The position numbers and the translations under genes were made by a program. This document shows, one piece after another, positions 1 through 8,802 of a DNA stretch of 64,000 bases. Every line of letters starts with the position of its first letter. Position 1 is the first letter of the stretch. The DNA is taken from contig NZ_UETR01000003.1 of the NCBI RefSeq assembly GCF_900491745.1, positions 381,893 through 445,892 on the forward strand, read 5' to 3'. The notes under the pieces were generated by a model. That model was not told the DNA's origin and ran no database searches. It worked only from the letters and a program-made list of their open reading frames with translations. The DNA is from Amarolinea aalborgensis. Its GTDB lineage: Bacteria > Chloroflexota > Anaerolineae > SSC4 > Amarolineaceae.

Positions 1-1445
1 GACGCATCAAGCCTGACATCGTTGCGCCCGGCACCAACATCCTCTCCGTGCGTTCGCACGGCAGCGGCGCGGGCACCGGCTGGGGCGTCTACAACAGCAA
101 TTACATCTTTGAAGGCGGCACCAGCATGGCGACGCCGCTGACCGCAGGCGCGACCGCGCTCGTGCGCCAGTGGATCGTCAGCGTGCGCGGCATCGCCAAC
201 CCGCTGGGCGCGCTGGTCAAAGCCGCGCTGATCAACGGCGCACACAACATGGCGCCCGGCCAATACGGCAGCGGCGCGACCCAAGAAGTGCCCAACGGTC
301 GCCCCAACAACGTCACCGGCTGGGGTCGCGTGGACGTGGCCGGCAGCGTCAAGCCGGACTCGCCGATCCAGATCGTGCTCAAGAACGACACCGCCGGCCT
401 GTCCACGGGCGGCGTGCGCACCTACCAGTTCACCATCAACAACCAAGGCGCCGCGCCCAGCGGCGCGCTGGACGACATCTCGGCCGTGCAGGCGCCGGCC
501 GCCGAAATGCTGATCAACGGCAACTTCGAGCAGTATCACAACGGCTGGACCGAGACCACCAACATCGGTGTGCCAATCATCACCCCGGCCGGCCAGCTGC
601 CCAACGGCATTTCGCCGCACAGCGGGAACTACGTCGCCTGGCTCGGCGGCTACAACGGCGCGGACGACCAGGTCTTCCAAACGGTCAGCGTCCCAGGCGG
701 CGCAACGTCCGCCACGCTGGGCTTTTGGTACTGGTCAATCACTGACGAATCGAGCGCAGGATTCGATTATTTCGCGCTGCAGATCATGGACCCCACCAAT
801 GGCTCGCATTACGTGGATGTCCCAAACATCGACGCGGTGCCGCCCACCAACGGCTGGCAGTATGCCAGCTACACCCTGAGCGCCAGCGAGGTGGCGGCCA
901 TTCGTGGCCGCACCGTGCGCGTGCGCTTCCGCGTCATCACGGATGGCTCCCTCATCTCCAGCTTCTTCATTGACGATGTCAGCTTCGATGTCGCCAGCGG
1001 CCCGCCCACGGCCACCCCAACCCCGACCGCCACGCCCGTTGGCGGCAGCGGTCCGCTGCGCGTCACCCTGGCCTGGATGGACTACCCTGGCAATCCAGGC
1101 GCCAACCGTGCGCTGGTCAATGACCTGGACCTGGAAGTAACCGGGCCCACCGGAACCGTTTACTATGGCAACGGCGGCGGTTCGGCCGATCGCGTCAACG
1201 TGGTCGAAACCGTCTTCCTGGACAACGCGCCGAGCGGCGTCTACACCGTGCGCGTCAAGGGCTTCAACGTGCCCCAGAGCGCGCAGCCGTTTGGCCTGGT
1301 CGCCAGCGGCAAGAACCTGACCGAAGGCGGCGGCGCAGCGACGGCGACGCCATCCCCGACGCCCACGCGCACGCGCACGCCGACCCCAACCCCCACGGGC
1401 GCCGCCGCACCGCGGCGCAGCTACCTGCCGTACGTCGCGCCGTAA
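1..1445 (+). CDS. Secreted subtilisin-like serine peptidase (S8), C-terminal part, truncated at window start
   Basis: The reading frame is open from base 3, so the true start, signal peptide and the catalytic Asp and His lie upstream of the window. The visible 480 codons begin in the last part of the peptidase domain: the active-site Ser block GTSMATP sits at about 117-137. After it come a jelly-roll-like segment of the carbohydrate-binding type (about 505-990), a short Thr-Pro linker, and a beta-sandwich with VTLAWMDYPG and LVNDLDLEV, a block typical of the C-terminal domain of KP-43-type subtilases. The protein ends in a second Thr-Pro-rich linker and the tail RRSYLPYVAP. It should act outside the cell on proteins. 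The jelly-roll placed between catalytic and beta-sandwich domains is unusual. Family assignment is firm; the substrate is unknown. Confidence 0.93.
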   Translation, partial: RIKPDIVAPGTNILSVRSHGSGAGTGWGVYNSNYIFEGGTSMATPLTAGATALVRQWIVSVRGIANPLGALVKAALINGAHNMAPGQYGSGATQEVPNGRPNNVTGWGRVDVAGSVKPDSPIQIVLKNDTAGLSTGGVRTYQFTINNQGAAPSGALDDISAVQAPAAEMLINGNFEQYHNGWTETTNIGVPIITPAGQLPNGISPHSGNYVAWLGGYNGADDQVFQTVSVPGGATSATLGFWYWSITDESSAGFDYFALQIMDPTNGSHYVDVPNIDAVPPTNGWQYASYTLSASEVAAIRGRTVRVRFRVITDGSLISSFFIDDVSFDVASGPPTATPTPTATPVGGSGPLRVTLAWMDYPGNPGANRALVNDLDLEVTGPTGTVYYGNGGGSADRVNVVETVFLDNAPSGVYTVRVKGFNVPQSAQPFGLVASGKNLTEGGGAATATPSPTPTRTRTPTPTPTGAAAPRRSYLPYVAP

Positions 1446-2033
1446 CGCAAGCCTCCTGCTTGCTTGTAGCATCTTTTCGCTGTAAACAGCGGTTGGTCGC
1501 CTGATGGGCGGCCAACCGCTGTTTCGCGCGTGCGCCTCGGCATCCAGGCCGCGGCCACACAGGGAGTGTTCTTACAGAATTGGCTGCCATCGTCCAGTAT
1601 GATTGTTATACCTTTGTCATTGTCTCGCTGGCTGCGCATTGGCAAGGCACCCAACGATCGTCCGTGTTGCGCACGCCAGTCGCCCCCAGGTGCAAGATGT
1701 GGGCCTGACCGTCTTCTTTCCCTTTCCACGGTCCTAGCGTCATGAGATCGGACCGAACGTGCCCCTGTTGCCCACGAATGAATCTGACAGCCCCGCCAAC
1801 CCAGATGCTTACCAACTCAGGTGGGCGCGCATCGAGTCATCAGCAGCACGCGGCGCCCAAAACCAAGAACAGTCATAACGATATGCAAGGAGGCATACAA
1901 CGAACAATCAAGCAAACGGGGGATACACCGGTAGTCTACCTTTAGCCGTAGGGGCAGGTTCCCGGCCCCATGATGGCGGTCAGGCTATCCTGACCATTCG
2001 ATTACGTTACGTCAAGCTACACAGGAGGATGGT
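1446..2033. other. Intergenic region, no supported gene
   Basis: About 590 bases between the subtilase and the next secreted protein. Short open frames occur on both strands, but none has a ribosome site, recognisable product or coding look. Besides the hairpin at 1484-1524 there is a small stem-loop at 1978-1995 (GGTCAGG/CCTGACC) about 40 bases ahead of the next start codon. I cannot pick out a convincing promoter. Confidence 0.5.
1484..1524 (+). terminator. Hairpin after subtilase gene, probable terminator
   Basis: Two 18-base arms (1484-1501 and 1507-1524) pair with one mismatch around a five-base loop, about 40 bases after the stop codon. No T-run follows on the plus strand, so it may be a weak terminator or an mRNA-stabilising hairpin. 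Confidence 0.5.
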
Positions 2034-3719
2034 ATGAAACTCTTTAGTCGTCGTTTTCGGGCCATGAGCCTGGCCCTGGTCGTGTTGGTGGTCTTGGCCG
2101 GCATGCCAATCTATGCGCAGCGCGCAGCCGAGGGTCTCGTTTCCACCGAAGATGCTGGGGTTGCGGTCGTGAGCGCGCCGGTTGAAGAAGCGCTCAACTG
2201 GGCCGACAAGATGCCGGAGCTGAGCAGCGAACAGAAAGCGCAGATTGACCTCTGGCAGGATCGCGTCAACCTGCCGGGGCCGGCGCGTGATCTGAAGGCC
2301 GCTGACGCCACCGATGCAGCAACGCTGGACGCGAGTCCGGCCGCCGCAGCGGAAAGTACGCTGGCCGAAACCGCAAGCGCAGACAAGGCGCCCCTCGCGC
2401 CCGGCGATGCGCAGCTTTACCGTAACGTGGCCTTTGGCGGAGCGATTCCCAGCGGCTACAAGTCGAACGTGCTTGAGCCGAGCCTGGGCAACGGCGGCAG
2501 GTATGTTTTCTATACCGGCAACTGGTTTGCCGCGCGTTCGATTGACGGCGGCTCAACCTGGTCGTACGTCAATGCCTACAACAACATGTCCGACTTCTGC
2601 TGCGACCAGATCGCGCAGTACGACAAAGCCCGCGACATGTACCTGTGGCTGCGGCAGGGCATTGCCAACGGCTCCGGCGTCGGTCGCTTCCGCCTCGGCG
2701 TTTCGACCAACAACGGCGCGTCCTTCTGCAACTACGACTTCTATCCCACCAACACCAACAGCGCCTGGACCGGCCAGTGGTGGGACTATCCGCACATCCA
2801 ATTGGGCGCGGACTTCGCGTACATTGCGTACAACATGTTCAACGCCAGCGATACCTGGACGCGCACGGTGCTCCTGCGCTTCCCGCTGGACGCCTTGCGC
2901 AACTGCGCCGGCTTCAGTTACAACTACGTCGCTTCCACGTCCTGGTTCACCTTTGTGCCGGTGCAGGGCGCTGATCATGTGATGCACTTCGCTTCCAATC
3001 AGCCGACCAGTTCGCCTTACAACCGCATCAGCATTTGGCGCTGGGCCGAGAACTCCACGAGCGTCTCCCAGGTGATCAACAATGTCGCCGCCTGGACCTA
3101 TGGCAGCAACCATCAGTGCGGCGCCAGCAGCGGCAACTGGATGGGACGATCGAGCGATCGTCTCCTGGCCGGCGCACGCTACAGCCTGCACTACGCCAAC
3201 CTGAATGTGAACGGCCGCAAGGTCCTCGGCTGGTGGTGGAACGTGCAGCAGGGAGGCAACTTCACGCAGCCGTACATTGATGGTTACGCCGTCTATGAGG
3301 ACACGCTGACCCAGGTGGGCGGCGCGCAGGGGCGGCCGTTGATCTCCAGCAGCAGTTACTGCTTTGGCTATCCCAGCGTCGCCGCCAACGTCCGCGGCGA
3401 CCTCGGCATCGTCATGGACTACGCCAGCAGCGGCGACGGCTGGAAGCCGCGCGTGGGTTACAGCATCGCGGATGACTTCACGAACGCGCCGCCAGGCTTC
3501 ACCTTCTTCGGCGTGATTGCCAGCAACGCCCGCCCGTCCGACAACAAGTGGGGCGACTACAACACCGTGCGTGTCTTCCAGCCCGGTCAGAATAACTGGG
3601 TGGCCGGCGCGCATTACATCCCCGGCAGCACCAACTGCGCCACATGCGCCGCGCCGGTCTACTTCGCGTTCGGCCGCTCACGCGACTACTATAACTGGAG
3701 CCGTTGGGCCAGCTACTAA
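2034..3719 (+). CDS. Secreted protein of unknown function with an Asp-box-like motif
   Basis: 561 residues. The first about 28 residues form a signal peptide (basic start, hydrophobic run, cleavage near IYAQ), so the protein is exported. Residues about 30-130 are Ala-rich and low in complexity, like a propeptide or spacer. The rest is rich in aromatic residues and Asn/Ser. It holds one Asp-box-like motif, SIDGGSTW (about residue 169), as found in sialidase/BNR propellers, and paired cysteines such as FCCDQ and NCATC. A clear ribosome site (AGGAGG) lies 5 bases before the ATG, and a strong terminator follows the gene, so it is monocistronic. A beta-propeller fold is likely, but I do not recognise a specific enzyme family and claim no activity. 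Confidence 0.8.
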   Translation: MKLFSRRFRAMSLALVVLVVLAGMPIYAQRAAEGLVSTEDAGVAVVSAPVEEALNWADKMPELSSEQKAQIDLWQDRVNLPGPARDLKAADATDAATLDASPAAAAESTLAETASADKAPLAPGDAQLYRNVAFGGAIPSGYKSNVLEPSLGNGGRYVFYTGNWFAARSIDGGSTWSYVNAYNNMSDFCCDQIAQYDKARDMYLWLRQGIANGSGVGRFRLGVSTNNGASFCNYDFYPTNTNSAWTGQWWDYPHIQLGADFAYIAYNMFNASDTWTRTVLLRFPLDALRNCAGFSYNYVASTSWFTFVPVQGADHVMHFASNQPTSSPYNRISIWRWAENSTSVSQVINNVAAWTYGSNHQCGASSGNWMGRSSDRLLAGARYSLHYANLNVNGRKVLGWWWNVQQGGNFTQPYIDGYAVYEDTLTQVGGAQGRPLISSSSYCFGYPSVAANVRGDLGIVMDYASSGDGWKPRVGYSIADDFTNAPPGFTFFGVIASNARPSDNKWGDYNTVRVFQPGQNNWVAGAHYIPGSTNCATCAAPVYFAFGRSRDYYNWSRWASY

Positions 3720-3768
3720 AGCCTGAGCCAGGAGCGGCCCTGCGCGGCCGCTCATTAAACAAACCAGC

Positions 3769-3807
3769 AGTCCGGCGCCATCAACCTGGCGCCGGACTTC
3801 TTTTTTT
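3769..3807 (+). terminator. Rho-independent terminator
   Basis: Perfect 12-bp stem (3769-3780 with 3787-3798), six-base loop, then TTC and seven T. It ends the transcript of the secreted protein. A smaller GC-rich hairpin (GAGCGGCC/GGCCGCTC) lies just before it at about 3732-3753. Confidence 0.92.
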
Positions 3808-4195
3808 GCCGCGCCGGTCCTGGATCCCGAACTTGTTCGTGCTGGCGGTCGTCTTCGGCGCGTCAGCGCCCGGCGACCCAGGTCGCAGCAGCCGTCGCCA
3901 AACCGCCCGGCGGCGGTGAGGCAAGCGAGCGATTGAAATCGCGCCTGATGGGCGTTCCGCCAGGCGTCCGCCTGAGTGGACGCGGCGCCGGTCGGCGCCG
4001 GCCGACCTGGCGGCGGCACGCCCTTGCGGCCCGAATTCATTCGGCGGCTGCAGTCGGCGCAGGATGCCTGAATAGTTACCACGATTGAACAAAAGGGCCG
4101 GACTCAGCGTCTTGGGTCTGTCACTGGCGCCGCGGCCGCGATCCTGCCTATGACCGACGAGCGCCGAGACTGAACTACCACGAGGAGAACTGACC
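3808..4195. other. Intergenic region, nothing recognised
   Basis: About 390 bases between the terminator and the small lipoprotein gene. Open frames on the minus strand run through both this region and the terminator and have no plausible start signal. I see no promoter with good hexamers, no RNA gene and no repeat. Confidence 0.4.
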
Positions 4196-4615
4196 ATGAT
4201 GAGCAGACAATGGAGTGCCTTCAAGATGTTTACCATCGCCAATGTCCTGGCGCTCGCCCTGGGCGCCTGCACCTTCCAACCCCCCACGAGCGGCGATGTC
4301 CGTCAGCCGACCAGGCAAACTGGCTGCCCCACGCCGACGGCCATGGCCAGCGCGGCCCTGGACGGGCAAGAGAGCGCGCAGGCCAGCGTCAGCCCGGCCG
4401 GCGCGCAAGAAGCGACGACCGACAGCGCGTCAGCCGATCAGCTCAGCCCGGCCGAGCGCGAAGCCATGCTGGATCGCGTCAACCAGGGGCCAGCGCGGCC
4501 CGAACTGACCAATGGGGCGTCGGTTCCACCAGCGCCCGGCTCCGAATCTCGTCTCGGCGACGACGCCGCAACCACCGATCTTGAGGTCGCTCCCACGCCA
4601 ACGCCATGCAGCTAA
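4196..4615 (+). CDS. Small Pro/Thr/Ala-rich putative lipoprotein, unknown function
   Basis: 139 residues, or 138 if the second of two adjacent ATG codons is used. A GAGGAGAA ribosome site precedes them. The N-terminus has a basic/hydrophobic segment ending in LALGAC, which fits a lipobox with Cys at about residue 26, so export and lipid attachment are likely. The mature part is low in complexity (Ala, Pro, Ser, Thr, Gln) with no domain I recognise and ends in PTPTPCS. It stands alone between two strong transcription boundaries. It could be a short extracytoplasmic linker protein; no function can be given. Confidence 0.6.
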   Translation: MMSRQWSAFKMFTIANVLALALGACTFQPPTSGDVRQPTRQTGCPTPTAMASAALDGQESAQASVSPAGAQEATTDSASADQLSPAEREAMLDRVNQGPARPELTNGASVPPAPGSESRLGDDAATTDLEVAPTPTPCS

Positions 4616-4674
4616 TGCCGCGCGCGTGCTGGCGCCGGCGCCTGGTGCGCTGTGAGCATACCTAGCGCCATAAT

Positions 4675-4703
4675 TTGGCGGTTGTCCTAGTCCATGCTAT
4701 AAT
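4675..4703 (+). promoter_or_regulatory. Promoter for rplS
   Basis: TTGGCG, 17 bases, TATAAT. The expected start of transcription is near 4710, which gives rplS a leader of about 195 bases. The leader contains a small stem built from ACCCGG/CCGGGT at about 4749-4772. Confidence 0.8.
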
Positions 4704-4906
4704 CGGCGCTTGTGCGTCAGCACGGCAAGAAATCATTTGCAAAGTCTGACCCGGCGGCCCATGCCACCGGGTTCCGCTTGTCATTAAGGGCCTGCAATCG
4801 TCGGGACTGCAAGCGTCAAGGACCATTCGGCAGTTAGATGCAAACTGAGCGACGCAAGACAAACCATGGCAACGATGAATTGTAGGGATGAGAGGGAAGG
4901 GCCATT

Positions 4907-5260
4907 ATGACGAATCCTTTGATGCTCTCTGTTGAGCAGGAGCAGCTGCGCAGCGGCGTACCGGGGCTGCGCATTGGCGACACGGTTAAAGTGCACCAAC
5001 GCATCGTGGAAGGCAACCGCGAGCGTATCCAGGTTTTCCAGGGTGTCATCATGCGCATGCACGGCGGCGGCGTCAACGCCACGTTCACTGTACGCCGTAT
5101 TGCCTCGCATGGCATTGGCGTCGAGCGCACGTTCCTGTCGAACTCGCCGCGCCTGGACAAAATCGAAGTGCTGCGGCACAGCAAAGTGCGCCGCGCCCAG
5201 CTTTATTTTCTGCGCGACCGCCGCGGCAAGTCAGCCCGTCTGCGTGAGCAGCGCGACTAG
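4907..5260 (+). CDS. rplS: 50S ribosomal protein L19
   Basis: 117 residues, the usual size of bL19. The hallmark blocks are present: GDTVKVHQRIVEGNRERIQVFQG, then RRIASHGIGVERTF and the basic C-terminus around KVRRAQLYFLRDRRGK. It is a structural protein at the 30S/50S interface. An AGGGAAGGG-type purine run precedes the ATG. The gene has its own promoter and is followed by a strong terminator, so it is separated from rnhB although the gene order rplS-rnhB-yraN is common in bacteria. The long leader could carry autoregulation, as known for some L19 genes, but I did not recognise a described motif. Confidence 0.98.
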   Translation: MTNPLMLSVEQEQLRSGVPGLRIGDTVKVHQRIVEGNRERIQVFQGVIMRMHGGGVNATFTVRRIASHGIGVERTFLSNSPRLDKIEVLRHSKVRRAQLYFLRDRRGKSARLREQRD

Positions 5261-5320
5261 GGCATTGCCGCCGCTCGTTCACCCGCGTGCGGAGTGCAGC
5301 CCACTTCGCCACGCGTGAGG

Positions 5321-5350
5321 GCGCAGGGATTTTCCCTGCGCTTTGTTTTT
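5321..5350 (+). terminator. Rho-independent terminator after rplS
   Basis: Nine-bp perfect stem (5321-5329 with 5333-5341), three-base loop and the tail TTTGTTTTT. It lies immediately ahead of rnhB, whose ribosome site begins within the T tail, so some read-through may feed the downstream genes. Confidence 0.9.
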
Positions 5351-5363
5351 AGGAGTCGCGCCC

Positions 5364-6011
5364 ATGCCTGACTTGAGCGAAGAACAACACCTGTGGCAGC
5401 AAGGCTACCGCTGCGTGGCCGGTCTGGATGAAGTGGGGCGCGGGTCGCTGGCCGGGCCTGTGGTGGCCGCGGCCGTGGTCCTACCGATCATGGATCACGT
5501 GCCCGCGGCGCTGCTCGATGTCAACGACTCGAAGCAGTTGAGCGCGCAGCAGCGTCAACGCCTGTCTGATGAGATTCACCAGGCCGCACGCGGCATCGGG
5601 GTCGGCAGCGTTTCCGCGGCCGACATTGATGCAATTGGCATTGCGGCCGCGACGCGACGCGCCATGACCCAGGCGTTGACGCAGTTACAGGACAATGGCA
5701 TCGCGGCCGATTACCTGTTGATTGATTTCCTGACGCTGGCCCTGCCGCTGCCGCAGAAGGGGATTGTGAAAGGCGACTGTCGCTCCCTGTCCATTGCCGC
5801 CGCATCCATTGTGGCCAAAGTGGCGCGCGACCGTTGGCTGATAGCCCTGCATAGCGATTACCCGGCGTATGATTTTCAGCGCAACAAGGGCTACGGCACC
5901 GCGGCGCATCGGCAGGCCTTGGCCACGGTTGGGCCTTGCCCTGAACACCGGCGCAGTTTCGGCGGCGTGCTGCAAACGCCGCTGCCGCTGCCCGCAGAGC
6001 ACATCGTATGA
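5364..6011 (+). CDS. rnhB: Ribonuclease HII
   Basis: 215 residues from the ATG that follows TAGGAGTCGC; an in-frame TTG 21 bases upstream overlaps the ribosome site and was not chosen. The enzyme cuts the RNA strand of RNA-DNA hybrids and removes single ribonucleotides from DNA. Motifs visible: GLDEVGRGSLAGP (catalytic Asp and Glu), NDSKQLS, the Asp in LLIDFLTL, and SIAAASIVAKVARDR. Its stop overlaps the yraN start by four bases (ATGA), so the two are translationally coupled, and miaA follows. Confidence 0.97.
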   Translation: MPDLSEEQHLWQQGYRCVAGLDEVGRGSLAGPVVAAAVVLPIMDHVPAALLDVNDSKQLSAQQRQRLSDEIHQAARGIGVGSVSAADIDAIGIAAATRRAMTQALTQLQDNGIAADYLLIDFLTLALPLPQKGIVKGDCRSLSIAAASIVAKVARDRWLIALHSDYPAYDFQRNKGYGTAAHRQALATVGPCPEHRRSFGGVLQTPLPLPAEHIV

Positions 6012-6373
6012 CGACCGCCAGGCAAGGCTTGGGCGCACGCGGTGAACGGTTGGCGGCCGCTGAATTGCAGCGCCTCGGTTATGTCATCCAGGCCCTGAAT
6101 TGGCGCTGCCGTTTTGGCGAAGTGGATCTGATCGCGCAGGATGACGCGGGCCTGGCCTTCGTTGAGGTGCGCACCCGCCGCGGCGAGCTGTTCGGGTCGC
6201 CCGAAGAATCGGTGACGACGGCCAAGCAGGCGCGCCTGGTGGCTGCGGCGCAAAGCTATGTGCAGAGCACGGGATGGGAAGGCGCGTGGCGGATTGACGT
6301 GGTTGCCATCGTGCTCGATCGCGCCGGCCATGTGCAGCGGATCACGGTGCTGAAGAATGCCGTCGGCGACTGA
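6008..6373 (+). CDS. yraN: UPF0102 / YraN-family endonuclease-like protein
   Basis: 121 residues, the standard length. It has the family pattern GxxGExxAxxxLxxxGYxI, then the nuclease-like core FGEVDLIAQD and FVEVRTRR (Asp, Glu and Lys/Arg residues of a PD-(D/E)XK-type fold), ending with a basic segment. Biochemical function is poorly known; a Holliday-junction-resolvase-like fold is established for the family. Start overlaps the rnhB stop; the next gene, miaA, begins 10 bases after its stop, so the three form an operon. Confidence 0.93.
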   Translation: MTTARQGLGARGERLAAAELQRLGYVIQALNWRCRFGEVDLIAQDDAGLAFVEVRTRRGELFGSPEESVTTAKQARLVAAAQSYVQSTGWEGAWRIDVVAIVLDRAGHVQRITVLKNAVGD

Positions 6374-6383
6374 GCCGGCGGAC

Positions 6384-7346
6384 ATGCGGCCGCCGCTGAT
6401 CGCCGTCGTGGGGCCGACCGCCGTGGGCAAGACGGCGCTGGCGCTCCGCCTGGCGCTGGCACTCAACGGCGAAATCGTTTCCGCGGACTCGCGCCAGGTC
6501 TACCAGGGCATGGACATCGGCACCGCCAAACCCACCGCCGCAGAACAGGCGCTGGTCCCGCATCACCTGCTTGAAATCGCGCCGCCAGAACGTGCGCTGA
6601 CCCTGGCCGAGTTTCAGGGCCTGGCCTATCAGGCCATCGCGGATATTCAGCGGCGGGGGCGCGTGCCCTTCCTGGTTGGCGGCAGTGGGCAGTATGTGCG
6701 GGCCGTCTTGGAGGGTTGGACCGTCCCGGCGGTGGCGCCTGATCTTGACCTGCGCGCACGCCTGGAAGCGGATGCTGATCGCCTGGGCGCTGAATCGTTA
6801 CATGCCCAATTGGCCGCGCTTGATCCGCCGGCGGCGGCGGCGATTGATGCGCGCAACGTGCGCCGCGTCATTCGGGCGCTGGAAGTTTGCCTGACCACCG
6901 GTCAGCCGATCAGCCGGCTGCAGATGCGACAGCCGCCGCCCTACCGCATCTGGCAGTTGGGGCTGACCCGGCCCGCGGCTGATCTCTACGCGCGGTTGGA
7001 TGCGCGCGTGGACGCCATGCTGGCGCAAGGCTTGGTCGCCGAAACCCAGCGCGCGCGCCAGCGCGTGCTGGCGCTTGGACTATCGGCCGACCAGCCGGCG
7101 CTAACCGGCCTGGGCTACCGTGAAATTGGGCAGTACCTGGCCGGCGAATTGAGCCTGGATGCCGCGGTGATGGAGATCAAGCGCAATACGCGGCGCTTTG
7201 TTCGCCAACAGCGCAATTGGTTCCGCGCGAGCGATCCGACGATTCACTGGGTCGAGGCCGAACCCGATCCAACGGTGCGCATCATCGCCGAGATTCGGTC
7301 GTGGCTAACTAACAAACAAGAAAACGCATGGCTAAACAGCAGATGA
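6384..7346 (+). CDS. miaA: tRNA dimethylallyltransferase
   Basis: 320 residues from ATG 6384; an in-frame ATG at 6357 inside yraN would add nine residues, and neither has a strong ribosome site. It transfers the dimethylallyl group to A37 of tRNAs reading UNN codons. The N-terminal P-loop GPTAVGKT is followed by SADSRQVYQGMDIGTAKP, which contains the catalytic Asp and substrate-binding residues, by GGSGQYVRA, and by the C-terminal basic helix around KRNTRRFVRQQRNWFR. Two tRNA-Ser genes that could be substrates occur near 16.6-17.0 kb, but their anticodons (GGA, CGA) read UCC and UCG. Confidence 0.97.
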   Translation: MRPPLIAVVGPTAVGKTALALRLALALNGEIVSADSRQVYQGMDIGTAKPTAAEQALVPHHLLEIAPPERALTLAEFQGLAYQAIADIQRRGRVPFLVGGSGQYVRAVLEGWTVPAVAPDLDLRARLEADADRLGAESLHAQLAALDPPAAAAIDARNVRRVIRALEVCLTTGQPISRLQMRQPPPYRIWQLGLTRPAADLYARLDARVDAMLAQGLVAETQRARQRVLALGLSADQPALTGLGYREIGQYLAGELSLDAAVMEIKRNTRRFVRQQRNWFRASDPTIHWVEAEPDPTVRIIAEIRSWLTNKQENAWLNSR

Positions 7347-7359
7347 AAGGAAGTCGAGC

Positions 7360-8691
7360 ATGATTGCTCCCCAGAAAGTCGCGGCGCCCTGCCCCTATTG
7401 CCGGGCGACCGTTCCGGTTGAGGTTCACAGCATTGTGGATGTCGGTCAAGATCCGAATCTGAAGAACCAGTTCCTATCAGGCCGTCTCAATTCCGCGACC
7501 TGCCCAAACTGCCGACGCACGTTTCAAGTCGGCGGCGCCCTGCTCTATCACGACGGCAGCAAGGATTTCCTGGGGATCTATCTGCCGCACGAGGTCAACC
7601 TGGCAAACAAGGATCGGCAGCGCATCATCGGCGACCTCAACCGGCGCCTGATGGACAGCCTGCCGCCTGCACAGCGGCGCGCCTATCTCTTCCAACCGAA
7701 AGAGTTCATCACGCTCAACGGGATGGTGGAAGCGATCCTGGCCGCCGACGGCATCACGCCAGAGATGCAGCGCGTCCAGCGTGAGCGCATGCAGCTGCTG
7801 GAAACCATTCTGCGCGGCGCGACGACTCCAGACGCCTTGCAGTCCATGGCCAAGGAGTTCGACGCCAAATTGGACTTCGAATTCTTCAGTATGCTGGCGG
7901 CCATGGTGGAACAGTACGCGGCCGACGGCGATGCGCAATCGGCCAACCTGTTTGCCGCGTTGTACCAGCAGTTGTTGCCTTTCACCTCGTTTGGCGCCAA
8001 GGCCAAAGCGCAGCAGGAGGCCATCGGCCAGATCAACCAGCAAACGACACGCGACGAACTGCTCGACATGATGGTGGCCGGAGGAGACGACCAGCTGGAG
8101 GCTTTTGTCGCCGCGGGGCGCCCGTTGATTGACTATGGCTTCTACCAGAACCTGACTGGGCGGATCGAGGCGGCGCAGGCGGCGGGTGATGCAGCCGCCG
8201 CGCAACGCCTGACCTCCCTGCGCGAACGCACCCTGGCGCTGACTGCGCAGATTGACGAAGCCAGTCGGCAGATGCTCGAACAAGCCAACAATTTCCTGCT
8301 CGAGGTCTTGCAGGCGCCTGATCCGCAGGCCGTGTTGGAACAAAACTGGGAGCGCGTGGATGATGCGTTCATGCACGTGCTGGAAATGAACTTGCAGGCG
8401 GCTATTCAGCGCGGCAATCGGCCGGTGGCAAACCGGCTCAATGCCATCATGCAGTTGATTATGGAGCAGATGCAGTCCGCGCAGCCGCCGGAAGTGCAGT
8501 TCATCAATGAGCTGTTGAGCGTCGAGTATCCGGGCGGCACGCGCAAGCTGTTGACCGCGCGCCGCGAGGAGCTGACGCCTGATTTTCTGGCGGCCCTGGA
8601 GCGAGTCGCCGACTTGATGGAGCAGCAGGGTCAGCCGGAAGTGGGCAAGCGTCTGCGCGACATTCGCGGGCAAGCTGCGCTGGTCGTTTGA
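7360..8691 (+). CDS. CpXC domain-containing protein
   Basis: 443 residues. The N-terminus carries two CPxC/CPNC knuckles (CPYC and CPNCRRTF, about 40 residues apart) and the core with FLGIYLPHE, matching the CpXC domain, a presumed zinc-binding module of unknown role. The remaining 350 residues are helical, rich in Ala, Gln, Glu and Leu, and probably form a long repeat-like or coiled structure. There is no signal peptide, so it should be cytoplasmic. A GAAAGGAAG ribosome site precedes the ATG. It starts 13 bases after miaA and likely belongs to the same transcript. Family name is secure; function is not known. Confidence 0.85.
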   Translation: MIAPQKVAAPCPYCRATVPVEVHSIVDVGQDPNLKNQFLSGRLNSATCPNCRRTFQVGGALLYHDGSKDFLGIYLPHEVNLANKDRQRIIGDLNRRLMDSLPPAQRRAYLFQPKEFITLNGMVEAILAADGITPEMQRVQRERMQLLETILRGATTPDALQSMAKEFDAKLDFEFFSMLAAMVEQYAADGDAQSANLFAALYQQLLPFTSFGAKAKAQQEAIGQINQQTTRDELLDMMVAGGDDQLEAFVAAGRPLIDYGFYQNLTGRIEAAQAAGDAAAAQRLTSLRERTLALTAQIDEASRQMLEQANNFLLEVLQAPDPQAVLEQNWERVDDAFMHVLEMNLQAAIQRGNRPVANRLNAIMQLIMEQMQSAQPPEVQFINELLSVEYPGGTRKLLTARREELTPDFLAALERVADLMEQQGQPEVGKRLRDIRGQAALVV

Positions 8692-8704
8692 TCAGCGCGC
8701 CAGG

Positions 8705-8752
8705 CTGCGGCAGAGGAGGGGCCAGGCCTCGCGCCTGGCTCCCCCTCCGCAG
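8705..8752 (+). terminator. Long GC-rich hairpin ending the rnhB-yraN-miaA-CpXC operon
   Basis: Nested arms: GCCAGGC/GCCTGGC around CTCGC, extended by GGAGGG/CCCTCC and CTGCGG/CCGCAG. It begins 13 bases after the stop codon. There is no T-run, so termination is likely but not textbook. Confidence 0.6.
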
Positions 8753-8767
8753 CCCAGGTTAGACAGC

Positions 8768-8796
8768 TTGTCATTTCAACTGGGGTCATGTATAAT
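8768..8796 (+). promoter_or_regulatory. Strong promoter upstream of greA-lysS
   Basis: TTGTCA, 17 bases, TATAAT. Expected transcription start near 8803. Confidence 0.85.
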
Positions 8797-8802
8797 AATG
8801 GC

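Noticed and set aside
2553..3614. 353-codon minus-strand frame opposite the secreted protein
   Set aside because: Antisense shadow; the plus-strand gene has signal peptide, ribosome site and terminator.
7477..8673. 398-codon minus-strand frame opposite the CpXC gene
   Set aside because: Antisense shadow of a gene with clear domain and ribosome site.
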